DNA of 33,515 nucleotides, from contig JAIXTY010000327.1 of the NCBI GenBank assembly GCA_027483705.1, forward strand, positions 1 through 33,515, given 5' to 3'. A program made the position numbers and the translations under genes. Within the stretch, counting starts at the first letter, position 1, and each line of letters starts with the position of its first letter. The notes beneath the pieces were generated by a model. That model did no database searches. It was not told the DNA's origin and was given only the letters and a program-made list of their open reading frames with translations. Below are positions 25,535 to 33,406 of the stretch, in pieces. Source of the stretch: Rubrivivax sp. Lineage in GTDB: Bacteria; Pseudomonadota; Gammaproteobacteria; Burkholderiales; Burkholderiaceae_C.

Positions 25535-25563
25535 ATTGTCGAATCGATTCGTCTTAGTGTAAA
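25535..25563. promoter_or_regulatory. Divergent promoter/operator between the MBL gene and the IclR gene
   Basis: On the minus strand TTTACA (25563-25558) and GACAAT (25540-25535) are exactly 17 bases apart, a good sigma-70-type promoter for the hydroxylase/hmg operon. On the plus strand TTGTCG and TGTAAA with a 16-base spacer could serve the regulator. Between them sits the perfect 12-bp palindrome CGAATCGATTCG (25540-25551), positioned to block or activate both promoters. IclR-family proteins commonly bind palindromes in such divergent gaps. The surrounding bases are AT-rich against a GC-rich background. Hexamers and palindrome are seen; function is inferred. Confidence 0.6.
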
Positions 25564-25580
25564 CCCCTCCACGCCCCACC

Positions 25581-26336
25581 ATGGCCGAGCAGCGCGGCAT
25601 CCAGAGCATCGAGGTCGGCGGCCGGCTGCTGCAGGCGCTCACGCGGCAGGGCCGGCCGATGGCGCTGAAGGACCTCGCCGCCGCCGCCGATATGGCCCCG
25701 GCCAAGGCCCACCCCTACCTGGTGAGCTTCGGCAAGCTCGGCCTCATCGTGCAGGACGCCGCCAGCGGCCGCTACGGCCTGGGCCCGCTGGCGCTGCAGA
25801 TCGGCCTCATCAGCCTGCAGCAGGTGGACCCGCTGCGCCTGGCCACCGAGCAGCTGGCGCCGCTGGCACGCGAGATCGGCCAGACCGTGGGCATCACCGT
25901 GTGGGGCGAACACGGCGCCACGGTCGTGCGCACCGAAGAGGCGCCCAGCGCCGTGCACGTGACCATGCGCCACGGTGCGGTGATGAGCCTCACCGGCACC
26001 GCCAGCGGCCGCCTGTTCGCGGCGCACCTGCCGCGCGAGGTGGTGCGCGCGGCGCTGCGTGCCGAAGGCGGCCGTGGCACGCTCGACAAGGCCTTCGAGG
26101 CCGAGCTGGCCGCCATCCGCGAAGCCGGCATCAGCCATGTGGTCGACCGCGCCGTGCCGGGCGTCAGCGGCCTGGCGGCGCCGGTGTTCGACGCCACGGG
26201 GCAGCTGGTGCTGGCGCTGACCGCCATTGGCGCGACCGCGGCCTTTGATGCGCGGCCACAAGGGGCGGCAGCCGCGGCGCTTCGGCGTTGCGCAACGGCG
26301 TTGACGGCGCAACTGGGCGCCAGCCCGGGCGACTAA
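25581..26336 (+). CDS. IclR-family transcriptional regulator
   Basis: DNA-binding regulator of 251 residues with the two IclR domains. The N-terminal winged helix-turn-helix (residues about 8-70) reads SIEVGGRLLQALTRQGRPMALKDLAAAADMAPAKAHPYLVSFGKLGLI. The C-terminal effector-binding domain shows VGITVWGEHGATVVRTEEAP, GAVMSLTGTASGRLFAAHLP and the conserved ISHVVDRAVPGVSGLAAPVFDATGQLVLALTAIG. It is divergent from the MBL/hydroxylase/hmg operon and is the obvious candidate for its regulator; in Pseudomonas the homogentisate regulator HmgR is also an IclR protein. The effector could be homogentisate or the hydroxylated precursor (inference). Its stop codon overlaps the stop codon of the convergent synthetase gene. 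Confidence 0.93.
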   Translation: MAEQRGIQSIEVGGRLLQALTRQGRPMALKDLAAAADMAPAKAHPYLVSFGKLGLIVQDAASGRYGLGPLALQIGLISLQQVDPLRLATEQLAPLAREIGQTVGITVWGEHGATVVRTEEAPSAVHVTMRHGAVMSLTGTASGRLFAAHLPREVVRAALRAEGGRGTLDKAFEAELAAIREAGISHVVDRAVPGVSGLAAPVFDATGQLVLALTAIGATAAFDARPQGAAAAALRRCATALTAQLGASPGD

Positions 26337-27859
26337 CTCGCCTGGGCCTCCCAGGCCGCCCGCAACTCACGCTTCAGCACCTTGCCGATGGCGCTGCGCG
26401 GCAGCTCCGGCATCCAATGCAGCGCACTCAGCCGCTGCGTCTTGCCCACCTGCGCGTTCACCCATGCGCGCAGCGCCTCGGCCTCGAGCGTGCTGCCCTC
26501 GCGCCGCACGCAGAAGGCCACCGGTGTTTCGCCCCACTCGCGGCTGGGCAGGCCCACCACGGCGGCGTCGGCCACTTCGGGGTGCTGACGCAGCACGGCC
26601 TCCAGATCGCTGGGGTAGATGTTGAAGCCGCCGCTGATGACCATGTCCTTGCGGCGGTCCATCAGCACGAGGAAGCCGTCGTCGTCGAAGCGGCCGATGT
26701 CGCCGGTGCGCAGGAAGCGCTGGCCGTCGGGGCTGAACCATTCGGCCTCGCGCGTGAGGTCCGGGCGGCCGTGGTAGCCGGTCATCATGCCGGGGCTGCG
26801 GCCGACGATCTCGCCGGTGGATCCTGGCGGCAGCTCGCGGCCGTCCTCGCCGATCAGGCGGATGTCGTGGCCCTCGGCCGGCGGGCCCACGGTGTGCAGC
26901 TTCGTGGGGTGCAGGTGGGCCTGCAGGATGCAGGTGCCGCCGCCTTCGGTGAGGCCGTAGTACTCGGTCAGGCCGCCGGGCCAGCGGGCGAGTACCGCCG
27001 CCTTCAGCTCGGCATGGAACGGCGCGCTGGTGCAGAACTTCTGCTGGAAACTGCGCAGGTCGTACCGGTCGAAATCGGGCAGGTCCATCAGCCGCCGGTA
27101 CTGCACCGGCACCAGCATCGTGTGAGTGGCGCGGTGGGCCTGCGCCAGCTCCAGGTAGCCCTTCGCATCGAACTTCGGCATCAGCACGGCGCAGCCGCCG
27201 TAGGCCAGCGTCGGGATCAGGCACACCAGCGTCGTGTTGCTGTAGAGGGGCGTGGCGATCATCGTCACCGTGTCGGTGCCGTAGCCCGAGGCCCCCGCGC
27301 GGCGGATGTGCGCCCAGCGCATGGCGTGCGGCTGCACGATGCCCTTGGGCGTGCCCGTCGTGCCGGAGCTGTAGATGATGTTGAAGGGCGATGCGGGGTC
27401 GATGGCCACCGGCTGCGGCCGCGCGCCCAGGGCGGGCAGCGCGGCGTCGAGCACCGCAGGATCGTCGCCAACGGCCACGCGCTGCACGGCGGCCGGCCAG
27501 GCCACGTCGTCGGCCAGCGCATCGCCGAAGAGCACGCGCACGCCGGCATCCGCCGCCATCGCCGCGCGCTGCGCCGGCGTGGCGCTGGGCGCCAGCGGCA
27601 CGGCGGCGGCACCGGTGCGCAGGATGCCGATGAACACCGCCACCGCGTCCAGCGAGGTGGCCGCGCACAGGGCTGCGGTGTCGCCCGGGCCGACGCCGCG
27701 TGCTTGCAGCAGCGCCGCGATGCGGTCGGCGCGCGCGTCGAGTTCGCGCCAGCTCCAGCGGCGCGCGCCGCACACCAGCACGGGCGCCTCGGGGCGCTGG
27801 CGCGCATGCAGCGCCACCAGCGTGGGCAGGCTCTCAAAGTCCGATTCGGGCAGGGTCAT
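26333..27859 (-). CDS. Acyl-CoA synthetase / class I adenylate-forming enzyme
   Basis: AMP-forming ligase of the ANL superfamily, about 508 residues, which activates a carboxylic acid as acyl-AMP and passes it to CoA. The P-loop-like A3 motif IIYSSGTTGTPKG, the A5 motif EYYGLTEGG, the A7/A8 motifs LRTGDIGRFDDDGFLVLMDRRKDMVISGGFNIYP and the C-terminal catalytic lysine in RSAIGKVLKREL are all present, so it should be active. The acid is not known; the neighbouring aromatic-acid operon and its regulator suggest an aromatic or medium-chain acid (inference). I chose the ATG at 27859; in-frame starts at 27901 and 27925 cannot be excluded. No Shine-Dalgarno is visible, but a CACCAT hexamer lies six bases upstream. 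It converges on the IclR gene with a 4-base overlap of the stop codons. Confidence 0.9.
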   Translation of the reverse strand: MTLPESDFESLPTLVALHARQRPEAPVLVCGARRWSWRELDARADRIAALLQARGVGPGDTAALCAATSLDAVAVFIGILRTGAAAVPLAPSATPAQRAAMAADAGVRVLFGDALADDVAWPAAVQRVAVGDDPAVLDAALPALGARPQPVAIDPASPFNIIYSSGTTGTPKGIVQPHAMRWAHIRRAGASGYGTDTVTMIATPLYSNTTLVCLIPTLAYGGCAVLMPKFDAKGYLELAQAHRATHTMLVPVQYRRLMDLPDFDRYDLRSFQQKFCTSAPFHAELKAAVLARWPGGLTEYYGLTEGGGTCILQAHLHPTKLHTVGPPAEGHDIRLIGEDGRELPPGSTGEIVGRSPGMMTGYHGRPDLTREAEWFSPDGQRFLRTGDIGRFDDDGFLVLMDRRKDMVISGGFNIYPSDLEAVLRQHPEVADAAVVGLPSREWGETPVAFCVRREGSTLEAEALRAWVNAQVGKTQRLSALHWMPELPRSAIGKVLKRELRAAWEAQAS

Positions 27860-27963
27860 CGCGCGATGGTGCCGCAAGGGCCGCAGTTCGGCGATGCGCA
27901 TGGCGCCCGAAGGATCTGACCACACGGTGGCGCGACGTGCCCCCTCAATTGCAGGCGCTGCAG

Positions 27964-27993
27964 CAGGTGTCGAATGTCTTGACAGGTGTCACA
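27964..27993. promoter_or_regulatory. Possible upstream activator site of the PEP-CTERM gene
   Basis: CAGGTGTC occurs at 27964-27971 and again at 27983-27990, 19 bases apart. Between them TGTC-N9-GACA (27968-27984) and TGTC-TT-GACA (27975-27984) form inverted repeats. The cluster is about 60-85 bases upstream of a sigma-54 promoter candidate, the usual place for an enhancer-binding protein site. Apart from this and the promoter, I see nothing else in the gap 27926-28122, which is less GC-rich than the flanking genes. Confidence 0.35.
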
Positions 27994-28047
27994 AGCTGCG
28001 GCATGGGTGCACTTCCAACCAGTTGAATACGTTGATCATTCACTCAT

Positions 28048-28064
28048 TGGCTCGATTTCTGCTT
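28048..28064 (+). promoter_or_regulatory. Sigma-54 (RpoN) promoter candidate of the PEP-CTERM gene
   Basis: TTGGCTCGATTTCTGCTT matches the sigma-54 consensus YTGGCACGrNNNTTGCW: the invariant GG (28049-28050) and GC (28061-28062) are separated by exactly ten bases, and most other positions agree. Transcription would begin near 28074, leaving a leader of about 50 bases before the GTG at 28123. Some PEP-CTERM genes in floc-forming betaproteobacteria are reported to depend on RpoN and the PrsK/PrsR two-component system, which fits. Confidence 0.55.
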
Positions 28065-28122
28065 CTGCGCGATCAGACCTCGGCGACGCGCCGGCGGCGA
28101 ACCCAATACCTGAGGAGATTTC

Positions 28123-28722
28123 GTGAACAGCACCCTGAACCGCCTCATCAAGGCCACCGCCGTTGCCGGCGCACTGAGCCTTGCCGCCCTGACCGCGAGT
28201 GCCTCGGTCATCACGTTCGGGCCTGGCCCGTACGGAAGCCCGGTGGCCAGCACGGTCGAAGGCAACTACGTCTACAGCACCTTCAGTGGTGGCTTGTTCC
28301 GCGACAGCCAAGGCAATGGCGACGCCTACAACATGGAAGGTTGCAGTTCCTGCGGCGGCGGCGTGCTCACGGTCAAGCGCAACGACGTCGTCGGTGGCCT
28401 GTTCACCTTCGACCAGTCGGACATCCTGTACCAGTTCGACGGCATCCTGGCCGTCGACTTTGAAGGCTTCGTCGGCGGGGTCTCGCAAGGTGTGGACTCG
28501 TTCAACACCGCCCTCGGCAGCGTCTACACCACGCATGCGGCGTCGGCCCTGGCCGGCGTGAACATTGATGAGCTGCGCGTCACGCTGCGCGCCGCAGGCT
28601 CTTTCGCCACGGGCATCGACAACCTGACGCTGAGCGAGAGCCGTGTTCCGGCGCCCGCCACGCTGACGCTGGTCGGCCTGAGCCTTGTCGGCCTCGGGCT
28701 GACGCGTCGCCGCGCTCGCTGA
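28123..28722 (+). CDS. PEP-CTERM sorting domain surface protein
   Basis: Exported protein of 199 residues that should be cut and handled by an exosortase. The N-terminus LNRLIKATAVAGALSLAALTASASV is a signal peptide. The mature part is Gly/Ser/Asp-rich and beta-like, with one Cys pair in EGCSSCGGG. The C-terminus VPAPATLTLVGLSLVGLGLTRRRAR is a PEP-CTERM tail: motif, hydrophobic segment, then an Arg cluster. The usual Pro-Glu-Pro reads Pro-Ala-Pro, a known variant form. GAGGAG stands about six bases before the GTG start. A sigma-54 promoter candidate lies upstream and two strong hairpins lie downstream, so it is probably a single-gene transcript. Exosortase and exopolysaccharide genes are not in the window. 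The mature domain is of unknown function. Confidence 0.88.
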   Translation: MNSTLNRLIKATAVAGALSLAALTASASVITFGPGPYGSPVASTVEGNYVYSTFSGGLFRDSQGNGDAYNMEGCSSCGGGVLTVKRNDVVGGLFTFDQSDILYQFDGILAVDFEGFVGGVSQGVDSFNTALGSVYTTHAASALAGVNIDELRVTLRAAGSFATGIDNLTLSESRVPAPATLTLVGLSLVGLGLTRRRAR

Positions 28723-28733
28723 GCGGGCGCGCA

Positions 28734-28808
28734 GCGGCGGCAGCGACCAGCCTGCCGCCGCCGAGCGTCGAGCAAACGACCTCCACGGGCCCGCATCATG
28801 CGGGCCCG
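28734..28808 (+). terminator. Two tandem hairpins after the PEP-CTERM gene
   Basis: GCGGCGGCAG-CGACCAGC-CTGCCGCCGC (28734-28761) has a 10-bp stem. CGGGCCCGCAT-C-ATGCGGGCCCG (28786-28808) is an 11-bp perfect inverted repeat about one central base, forming a stem with an ATCAT loop. The second is followed by GATTCATGTC, which is only slightly T-rich. Together they are a likely terminator of the PEP-CTERM transcript. Confidence 0.6.
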
Positions 28809-28885
28809 ATTCATGTCAGCCCTCAGCGCCGAACCACGAATCGGCGCACGGCACCACGACTTTGCATCACCACCTGGCCGACCGA

Positions 28886-29665
28886 ATGAAGCGCCTGCGT
28901 CGCACCTGCGCCACTGTGCTGGCACTGGCTGCCGTGACGGCCAGCGCCGCGCCCATCGACTGGCAGCCGATCGACGGGCCCAGGACAGGCCGCATCGACG
29001 TCGCGCGCACCGAAACCACCATCGCGCAGTTCCGCGCCTTCGTGCAGGCCACCGGCACCGTCACCGCCGCCGAGAAGCGCGGCGGCGGTGAGGTCTACGA
29101 AGCCGGCTGGGTGAGGAAACCCGGCTGGACCTGGCGCGCGCCCTTCGGCCCCGGCCACACACCGGCCGACGACGAACCCGCGGTGCACGTGACGTGGCAC
29201 GAAGCCGCCGCCTTCTGCCGCTGGGCCGGCGGCCGCCTGCCCACCGACGCCGAATGGGCCAGCGCCGCCTACACCGAGCAGCGCGAGAAGCCGCCCGCCC
29301 CGTTCGAACGCGGCCGCCGCTACAGCCTGCCCACCGGCGACAGCGCCCGCGGCGCGCAGTGCCTGGGCGACTGCGGCCCCGAGGCCGCCGCGCGCGCGGT
29401 GCGCCACGGCGTTGCCCTCACGCGCGGCGACGGCCACGCGCGCACGGGCCGCACGCCAGCCGGCGTGAACGGCCTCTTCGACATGGGCGGCAACGCCTGG
29501 GAGTGGGTGGACGATCCGCCCGGCGCCCCGGGCAACAGCGAGCGCCGCACCCGCGGCGGCTCGTGGTGGTACGGCACGGCGCAGATGCACGCCGAGCACC
29601 ATCAGGCCAAGCCGGCCGACACCGCGGTGGTCTACATCGGCTTTCGCTGCGCGCGTTCGCGCTGA
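28886..29665 (+). CDS. Formylglycine-generating-enzyme (SUMF1) family protein, exported
   Basis: A 259-residue protein with a signal peptide (MKRLRRTCATVLALAAVTASA) and a single FGE/SUMF1-type domain. Family landmarks are ARTETTIAQFRAFVQATG, VHVTWHEAAAFCRWAGGRLPTDAEWASAAY, GLFDMGGNAWEWVDD and RGGSWWYG, ending IGFRCAR. In true formylglycine-generating enzymes a copper-binding cysteine follows the RGGS motif; here that position is Tyr/Gly, so sulfatase activation is unlikely. The domain is also used by non-catalytic or other enzymes such as ergothioneine synthases and kinase-linked proteins. The ATG 28886 was chosen over the track's TTG 28862 because the signal peptide starts there. The role is unknown; it is co-directional with the PEP-CTERM gene but behind its terminator. 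Confidence 0.82.
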   Translation: MKRLRRTCATVLALAAVTASAAPIDWQPIDGPRTGRIDVARTETTIAQFRAFVQATGTVTAAEKRGGGEVYEAGWVRKPGWTWRAPFGPGHTPADDEPAVHVTWHEAAAFCRWAGGRLPTDAEWASAAYTEQREKPPAPFERGRRYSLPTGDSARGAQCLGDCGPEAAARAVRHGVALTRGDGHARTGRTPAGVNGLFDMGGNAWEWVDDPPGAPGNSERRTRGGSWWYGTAQMHAEHHQAKPADTAVVYIGFRCARSR

Positions 29666-29758
29666 AAGTGCCCGTTTCGGGGCCCACTTCGAGGCCGGCG
29701 ATCCAGACCCCGCGCTACGATCGTTAGCATCCGGCCGAGGTCTGTGAGGACACACGAC

Positions 29759-30244
29759 GTGCTGTTGCGACTGCTGGCCGCGATCGGCCTGCTGGCCGTG
29801 TTGGCCAGCGTGATCTTCAGCGTGCACCGCGCCGGGCACTTCCGCGCCTGGCTGGCCGGCACGGACGACCCGAAGCCACGCGAGATCGTGTTCGACAACG
29901 GCTCGGTGCGCGACCTGGCCGCGCCAGCCGCATCGGCACCGGCGGCGAAGGTGACCGAGCTGTCGCCTCCCGGCGTGATGCGAAAGTGCGTGCGCGGCGA
30001 CCATGTCTCCTACAGCAACCTCACCTGCCCGCCCGGCTTTCGCGAGCGGCCCATCAAGGCCGAGCCGGTGACGGTGGTCCCGGCCGTCCGCGTGCCCGCC
30101 GCGCCGCCAGTGGCCGCTCCGCCCGGACAAGCGCCGATCCCGAACAACCCGCGTGCGCTGCGCGACGCGCTCGACCTCAAGCCCGACGAGCAGCTGCGCC
30201 AGCGCATGATCGACCGCGCGGTGGAGGCCGAAGCCAAGCGCTGA
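29759..30244 (+). CDS. Small membrane-anchored protein with DUF4124-like motif
   Basis: Hypothetical protein of 161 residues. The N-terminal LLRLLAAIGLLAVLASVIFSV is a single membrane anchor or signal. A short segment, MRKCVRGDHVSYSNLTCPPGF, resembles the DUF4124 pattern in which a cysteine, an aromatic Y-S turn and a C-P-x-G are spaced in the same way, and would form a disulfide in the periplasm. A Pro/Ala/Val-rich linker (about residues 100-125) and a charged C-terminal helix (RALRDALDLKPDEQLRQRMIDRAVEAEAKR) follow. The start is GTG 29759, with GAGGA about eight bases upstream; GTG 29744 is an alternative. It lies between the FGE-like gene and an MFS gene. The function is unknown. Confidence 0.65.
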   Translation: MLLRLLAAIGLLAVLASVIFSVHRAGHFRAWLAGTDDPKPREIVFDNGSVRDLAAPAASAPAAKVTELSPPGVMRKCVRGDHVSYSNLTCPPGFRERPIKAEPVTVVPAVRVPAAPPVAAPPGQAPIPNNPRALRDALDLKPDEQLRQRMIDRAVEAEAKR

Positions 30245-30357
30245 GCGCTGCACGCTGGCGTCCGGACTCGGGTGCCGGTGCCGATGGACAGCGCGGCGCC
30301 CTGCGGCCAAGATCGCCGCGCTGCGGCCCCTTTGCGCGCCGCGCCGAGAGCCCGCCG

Positions 30358-31614
30358 CTGAACCCCACCGCCCCCCTGCACGCCGCCGACTCCGGCTACG
30401 CCTGGACGCGCCTGGCCGCCGTGCTGGCGCTGATGACCATCGGCTCCAGCGGCATGTACGTCATCGCCGTGGTGCTGCCGCCGGTTCAGGCCGAGTTCGG
30501 CGTGGCGCGCTCCGCGGCCTCGCTGCCCTACACGCTGCTGATGGTGGGCTTCGGCCTCGGCGGCATCCTGATGGGCCGGCTGGCCGACCGCTTTGGCGTG
30601 ATGGTGCCGGTGCTCGTCGGCGCCGCGGGCCTGGGCAGCGGCTACGCGCTGGCGGCCATGGCCGGCGGCGTGGGCAGCTTTGCGCTGTGGCACGGGCTGC
30701 TGGTCGGCCTCTTGGGCAGCTCGGCCACCTTTGCGCCGCTGGTGGCCGACACCTCGCTGTGGTTCGTGCGCCGGCGCGGCATCGCGGTGGCCATCTGCGC
30801 CAGCGGCAACTACCTGGCCGGCGCCATCTGGCCGCCGCTGGTGCAGTGGATGGTCGAACACCACGGCTGGCGCAGCGCCTACTTCGCACTGGCCGCCGTG
30901 TGTGTGCTGGCGATGCCGCTGCTGGCGCTGATGCTGCGCCCGCGGCCGCCCGCGGCGGTGGCGGCGCCGGCCCGTCGCGCCGGGGCCGCGCAGCCGTCCG
31001 AACGGCCGTTCGGCCTGTCGATGGGCGCGGCGCAGGCGCTGCTGTGCGTGGCCGGCGTGGCCTGCTGCGTGGCGATGGCGATGCCGCAGGTGCACATCGT
31101 GGCCTACTGCACCGACCTCGGCTTCGGCGCCGCGCAGGGCGCGCAGATGCTGTCGCTGATGCTGGCCTGCGGCATTGCCAGCCGGCTGATCAGCGGCGCC
31201 ATCTGCGACCGCATCGGCGGCCTGCGCACGCTGCTGCTGGGCTCGGTGCTGCAGGGCGTGGCGCTGCTGCTGTTCATCCCCTTCGACGGGCTCGTCTCGC
31301 TGTACGTGATCTCGGCGCTGTTCGGCTTGTTCCAGGGCGGCATCGTGCCGAGCTACGCGATCATCGTGCGCGAGCACTTCCCGCCGGCCGAGGCCGGCGA
31401 GCGCGTGGGCTGGGTGCTGATGAGCACGCTCTTCGGCATGGCGCTGGGCGGCTGGCTGTCGGGCAAGGTGTTCGACCTCACGGGCTCGTACCACGCGGCC
31501 TTCATCAATGGCGTGGCCTGGAATCTGCTCAACCTGTCGGTGGTGGGCTTGCTGCTGTGGCGCAGCACGCGGCGCGGGCCGTCATCACCTCTTGCGACGG
31601 GCGCGGCGCCATAG
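30358..31614 (+). CDS. Major facilitator superfamily permease
   Basis: Inner-membrane MFS transporter with twelve predicted membrane segments in about 418 residues. The first segment is [30 protein letters not shown]. The family loop-2/3 motif [18 protein letters not shown] is clear, and the second half has [23 protein letters not shown]. The C-terminal half ends [26 protein letters not shown]. The pattern resembles oxalate/formate antiporter-like and carboxylate MFS proteins, so an organic acid is a reasonable substrate guess. The frame is open a long way upstream but has no ATG, GTG or TTG between 29986 and GTG 30421, which lies inside helix 1. CTG 30358, with GAGAG eight bases upstream, gives a normal N-terminus and is my tentative choice. 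Confidence 0.85.
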   Translation: MNPTAPLHAADSGYAWTRLAAVLALMTIGSSGMYVIAVVLPPVQAEFGVARSAASLPYTLLMVGFGLGGILMGRLADRFGVMVPVLVGAAGLGSGYALAAMAGGVGSFALWHGLLVGLLGSSATFAPLVADTSLWFVRRRGIAVAICASGNYLAGAIWPPLVQWMVEHHGWRSAYFALAAVCVLAMPLLALMLRPRPPAAVAAPARRAGAAQPSERPFGLSMGAAQALLCVAGVACCVAMAMPQVHIVAYCTDLGFGAAQGAQMLSLMLACGIASRLISGAICDRIGGLRTLLLGSVLQGVALLLFIPFDGLVSLYVISALFGLFQGGIVPSYAIIVREHFPPAEAGERVGWVLMSTLFGMALGGWLSGKVFDLTGSYHAAFINGVAWNLLNLSVVGLLLWRSTRRGPSSPLATGAAP

Positions 31615-31684
31615 GGCAGCCACCCGGCGCCCGGGCGGCGCGGATGCGGCAACATCGCTGCTCCACCGACCACCCGCCGCGACC

Positions 31685-33406
31685 GTGTTCCGACACCAGT
31701 ACATCGACAACGCCCAGCTCGCCGATCAACTGCAACGCTGGGCGCAGCAGCACCCGGGGCTCGTGCACCTGGGCTCGCTGGGCACCAGCGCGGCCGGCCG
31801 CGACATCCCGTTGCTGACCATCGGCCCTAACCCCGGCGAGCCCGGCCGCGCGCGCCCCGCCGTCTGGGTGGACGGCAACATGCACGCCAGCGAGGTGTGC
31901 GGCACCAGCGTGGCGCTGGCCATCGCCGAGGACCTGATCGCCATCCACGGCGGCGCCACCACGGCCGGCGGCCAGCCGCTGCCGGCGGCGATGCTGCAGA
32001 CGCTGCGCGAGACGCTGTTCTACGTGGTGCCGCGCATCTCGCCCGACGGCGCCGAGGAGGTGCTCGCGCGCGGCCGCTACGTGCGATCGAGCCCGGTGGA
32101 CGAGCGCATGGCCCGCGGCCACGCCCACTGGGTGGCCGACGACCTGGACGGCGACGGCCACACCAGCTACATGCGCCGGGCCGACCCCGACGGCGACCTC
32201 GTGGAGCTGCGCGGCGACGACGGCCAGCCGCTGGTGCCGCCGGTGATGGTGTCGCGCATGCCCGACGACGAGGGCCCCTTCTACCGCCTTTACCCCGAGG
32301 GCCGCATCGCCAACTTCGACGGCCGCACGGTGCCCGACGCCGGCTTCCTGGGCGACAACCAGTACGACTTCAACCGCAACTTCTCGTACCTCTGGGCGCC
32401 CGAGCCGCAGCAGGCCGGTGCCGGCCACTACCCGGGCAGCGCGCCCGAGGTGCGGGCGGTGATGGACTTCGCCACGCGCCACCCCAACATCATGGTGTGG
32501 CTGAACCTGCACACCTTTGGTGGCGTGCTCATCCGCCCGCTGGCCGACCAGCCCGACGGCAAGATGAACCAGGACGACCTGGCGGTGTTCCAGCAGGTCG
32601 AGGCCTGGATGACCGAGCACACCGGCTACGCCACGGTGAGCGGCTACCACGAGTTTCTGTACGAGCCCGACAAGCCGGTGAACGGCAGCCTCTCGCAGTA
32701 CGCCTACCGCCAGCGCGGCGCGCTGGCCTACGTGGTGGAGCTGTGGGACCTGTTCCACCAGCTCGGCATCGAGCGCAAGAAGCCCTTCGTCGACCACTAC
32801 AGCAAGCTCACGCGCGCCGAGCTGCGCCGGCTGGCCACCTACGACCGCGAGCACAACGAAGGTCGCATCTTCGGCACGTGGCGGCCGCTGCAGCACCCGC
32901 AGCTGGGCGCCGTGGAGGTGGGCGGCTTCGACCCGCGCATCGGCATCTGGAACCCGCCGCTGGAGCGGCTGGCGCTGACGTGCCAGCAGCAGAGCGCCGC
33001 GTTCCTGCGCGTGGCAGCACTGGTGCCGCGCCTGAGCGTGCAGGTCGTGCAGCAGGAGAAGGCCGAAGGCCACACGCGCATCGAGCTGCGCGTGGCCAAC
33101 CACGGCTACCTGGGCAGCTGCGGCCCGGCCTCGGCGATGGGGCTGCCGCACACCGAGCCGATGCGCCTGACGGCGCGTGCCGAAGGCGGCGCCACGCTGC
33201 TGGCGCCCACCGAGGCGGTGGTGGAGCTGGGCCACCTGCAGGGCTGGGGGCGCGGCCTGTACGGCACCTCGATCTTCTCGCCCTGGTCGCGTGGCAACGG
33301 GCACGAGCGCTTCGTCACGTTGCTGGTGGCGGGCGCCGGCACACTGCGGGTGGAGGTGGGCAGCTGCCGGGTGGGGTTCCGCGAGGTGGTGGTGGAGGTG
33401 GGCTGA
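31685..33406 (+). CDS. M14-family zinc carboxypeptidase
   Basis: Metallocarboxypeptidase of the M14 family, 573 residues, larger than the usual about 300-residue catalytic domain. Zinc ligands are His67 and Glu70 in [11 protein letters not shown] and His276 in WLNLHTFGG; substrate-binding [11 protein letters not shown] and the catalytic Glu352 in [10 protein letters not shown] are also present. The N-terminal strand [14 protein letters not shown] is typical. The last about 130 residues, from [14 protein letters not shown], look like a beta-sandwich accessory domain. No signal peptide is visible from the GTG at 31685, the first plausible start, so it appears cytoplasmic or its N-terminus is misassigned; no Shine-Dalgarno is seen. 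It follows the MFS gene by 70 bases, so co-transcription with the transporter is possible. The peptide or amino-acid conjugate substrate is unknown. Confidence 0.88.
   Translation: MFRHQYIDNAQLADQLQRWAQQHPGLVHLGSLGTSAAGRDIPLLTIGPNPGEPGRARPAVWVDGNMHASEVCGTSVALAIAEDLIAIHGGATTAGGQPLPAAMLQTLRETLFYVVPRISPDGAEEVLARGRYVRSSPVDERMARGHAHWVADDLDGDGHTSYMRRADPDGDLVELRGDDGQPLVPPVMVSRMPDDEGPFYRLYPEGRIANFDGRTVPDAGFLGDNQYDFNRNFSYLWAPEPQQAGAGHYPGSAPEVRAVMDFATRHPNIMVWLNLHTFGGVLIRPLADQPDGKMNQDDLAVFQQVEAWMTEHTGYATVSGYHEFLYEPDKPVNGSLSQYAYRQRGALAYVVELWDLFHQLGIERKKPFVDHYSKLTRAELRRLATYDREHNEGRIFGTWRPLQHPQLGAVEVGGFDPRIGIWNPPLERLALTCQQQSAAFLRVAALVPRLSVQVVQQEKAEGHTRIELRVANHGYLGSCGPASAMGLPHTEPMRLTARAEGGATLLAPTEAVVELGHLQGWGRGLYGTSIFSPWSRGNGHERFVTLLVAGAGTLRVEVGSCRVGFREVVVEVG

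Noticed and set aside
26288-27919. 543-aa plus-strand ORF opposite the acyl-CoA synthetase
   Set aside because: Low-complexity translation; the synthetase on the minus strand has all ANL motifs.
28850-28866. Second sigma-54-like site before the FGE-family gene (CGGCACC...TTTGCA)
   Set aside because: GG and GC are separated by 12 bases instead of 10, which sigma-54 does not normally tolerate.
28886-29665. Active sulfatase-activating formylglycine-generating enzyme
   Set aside because: No cysteine follows the RGGS motif and no sulfatase gene is nearby.
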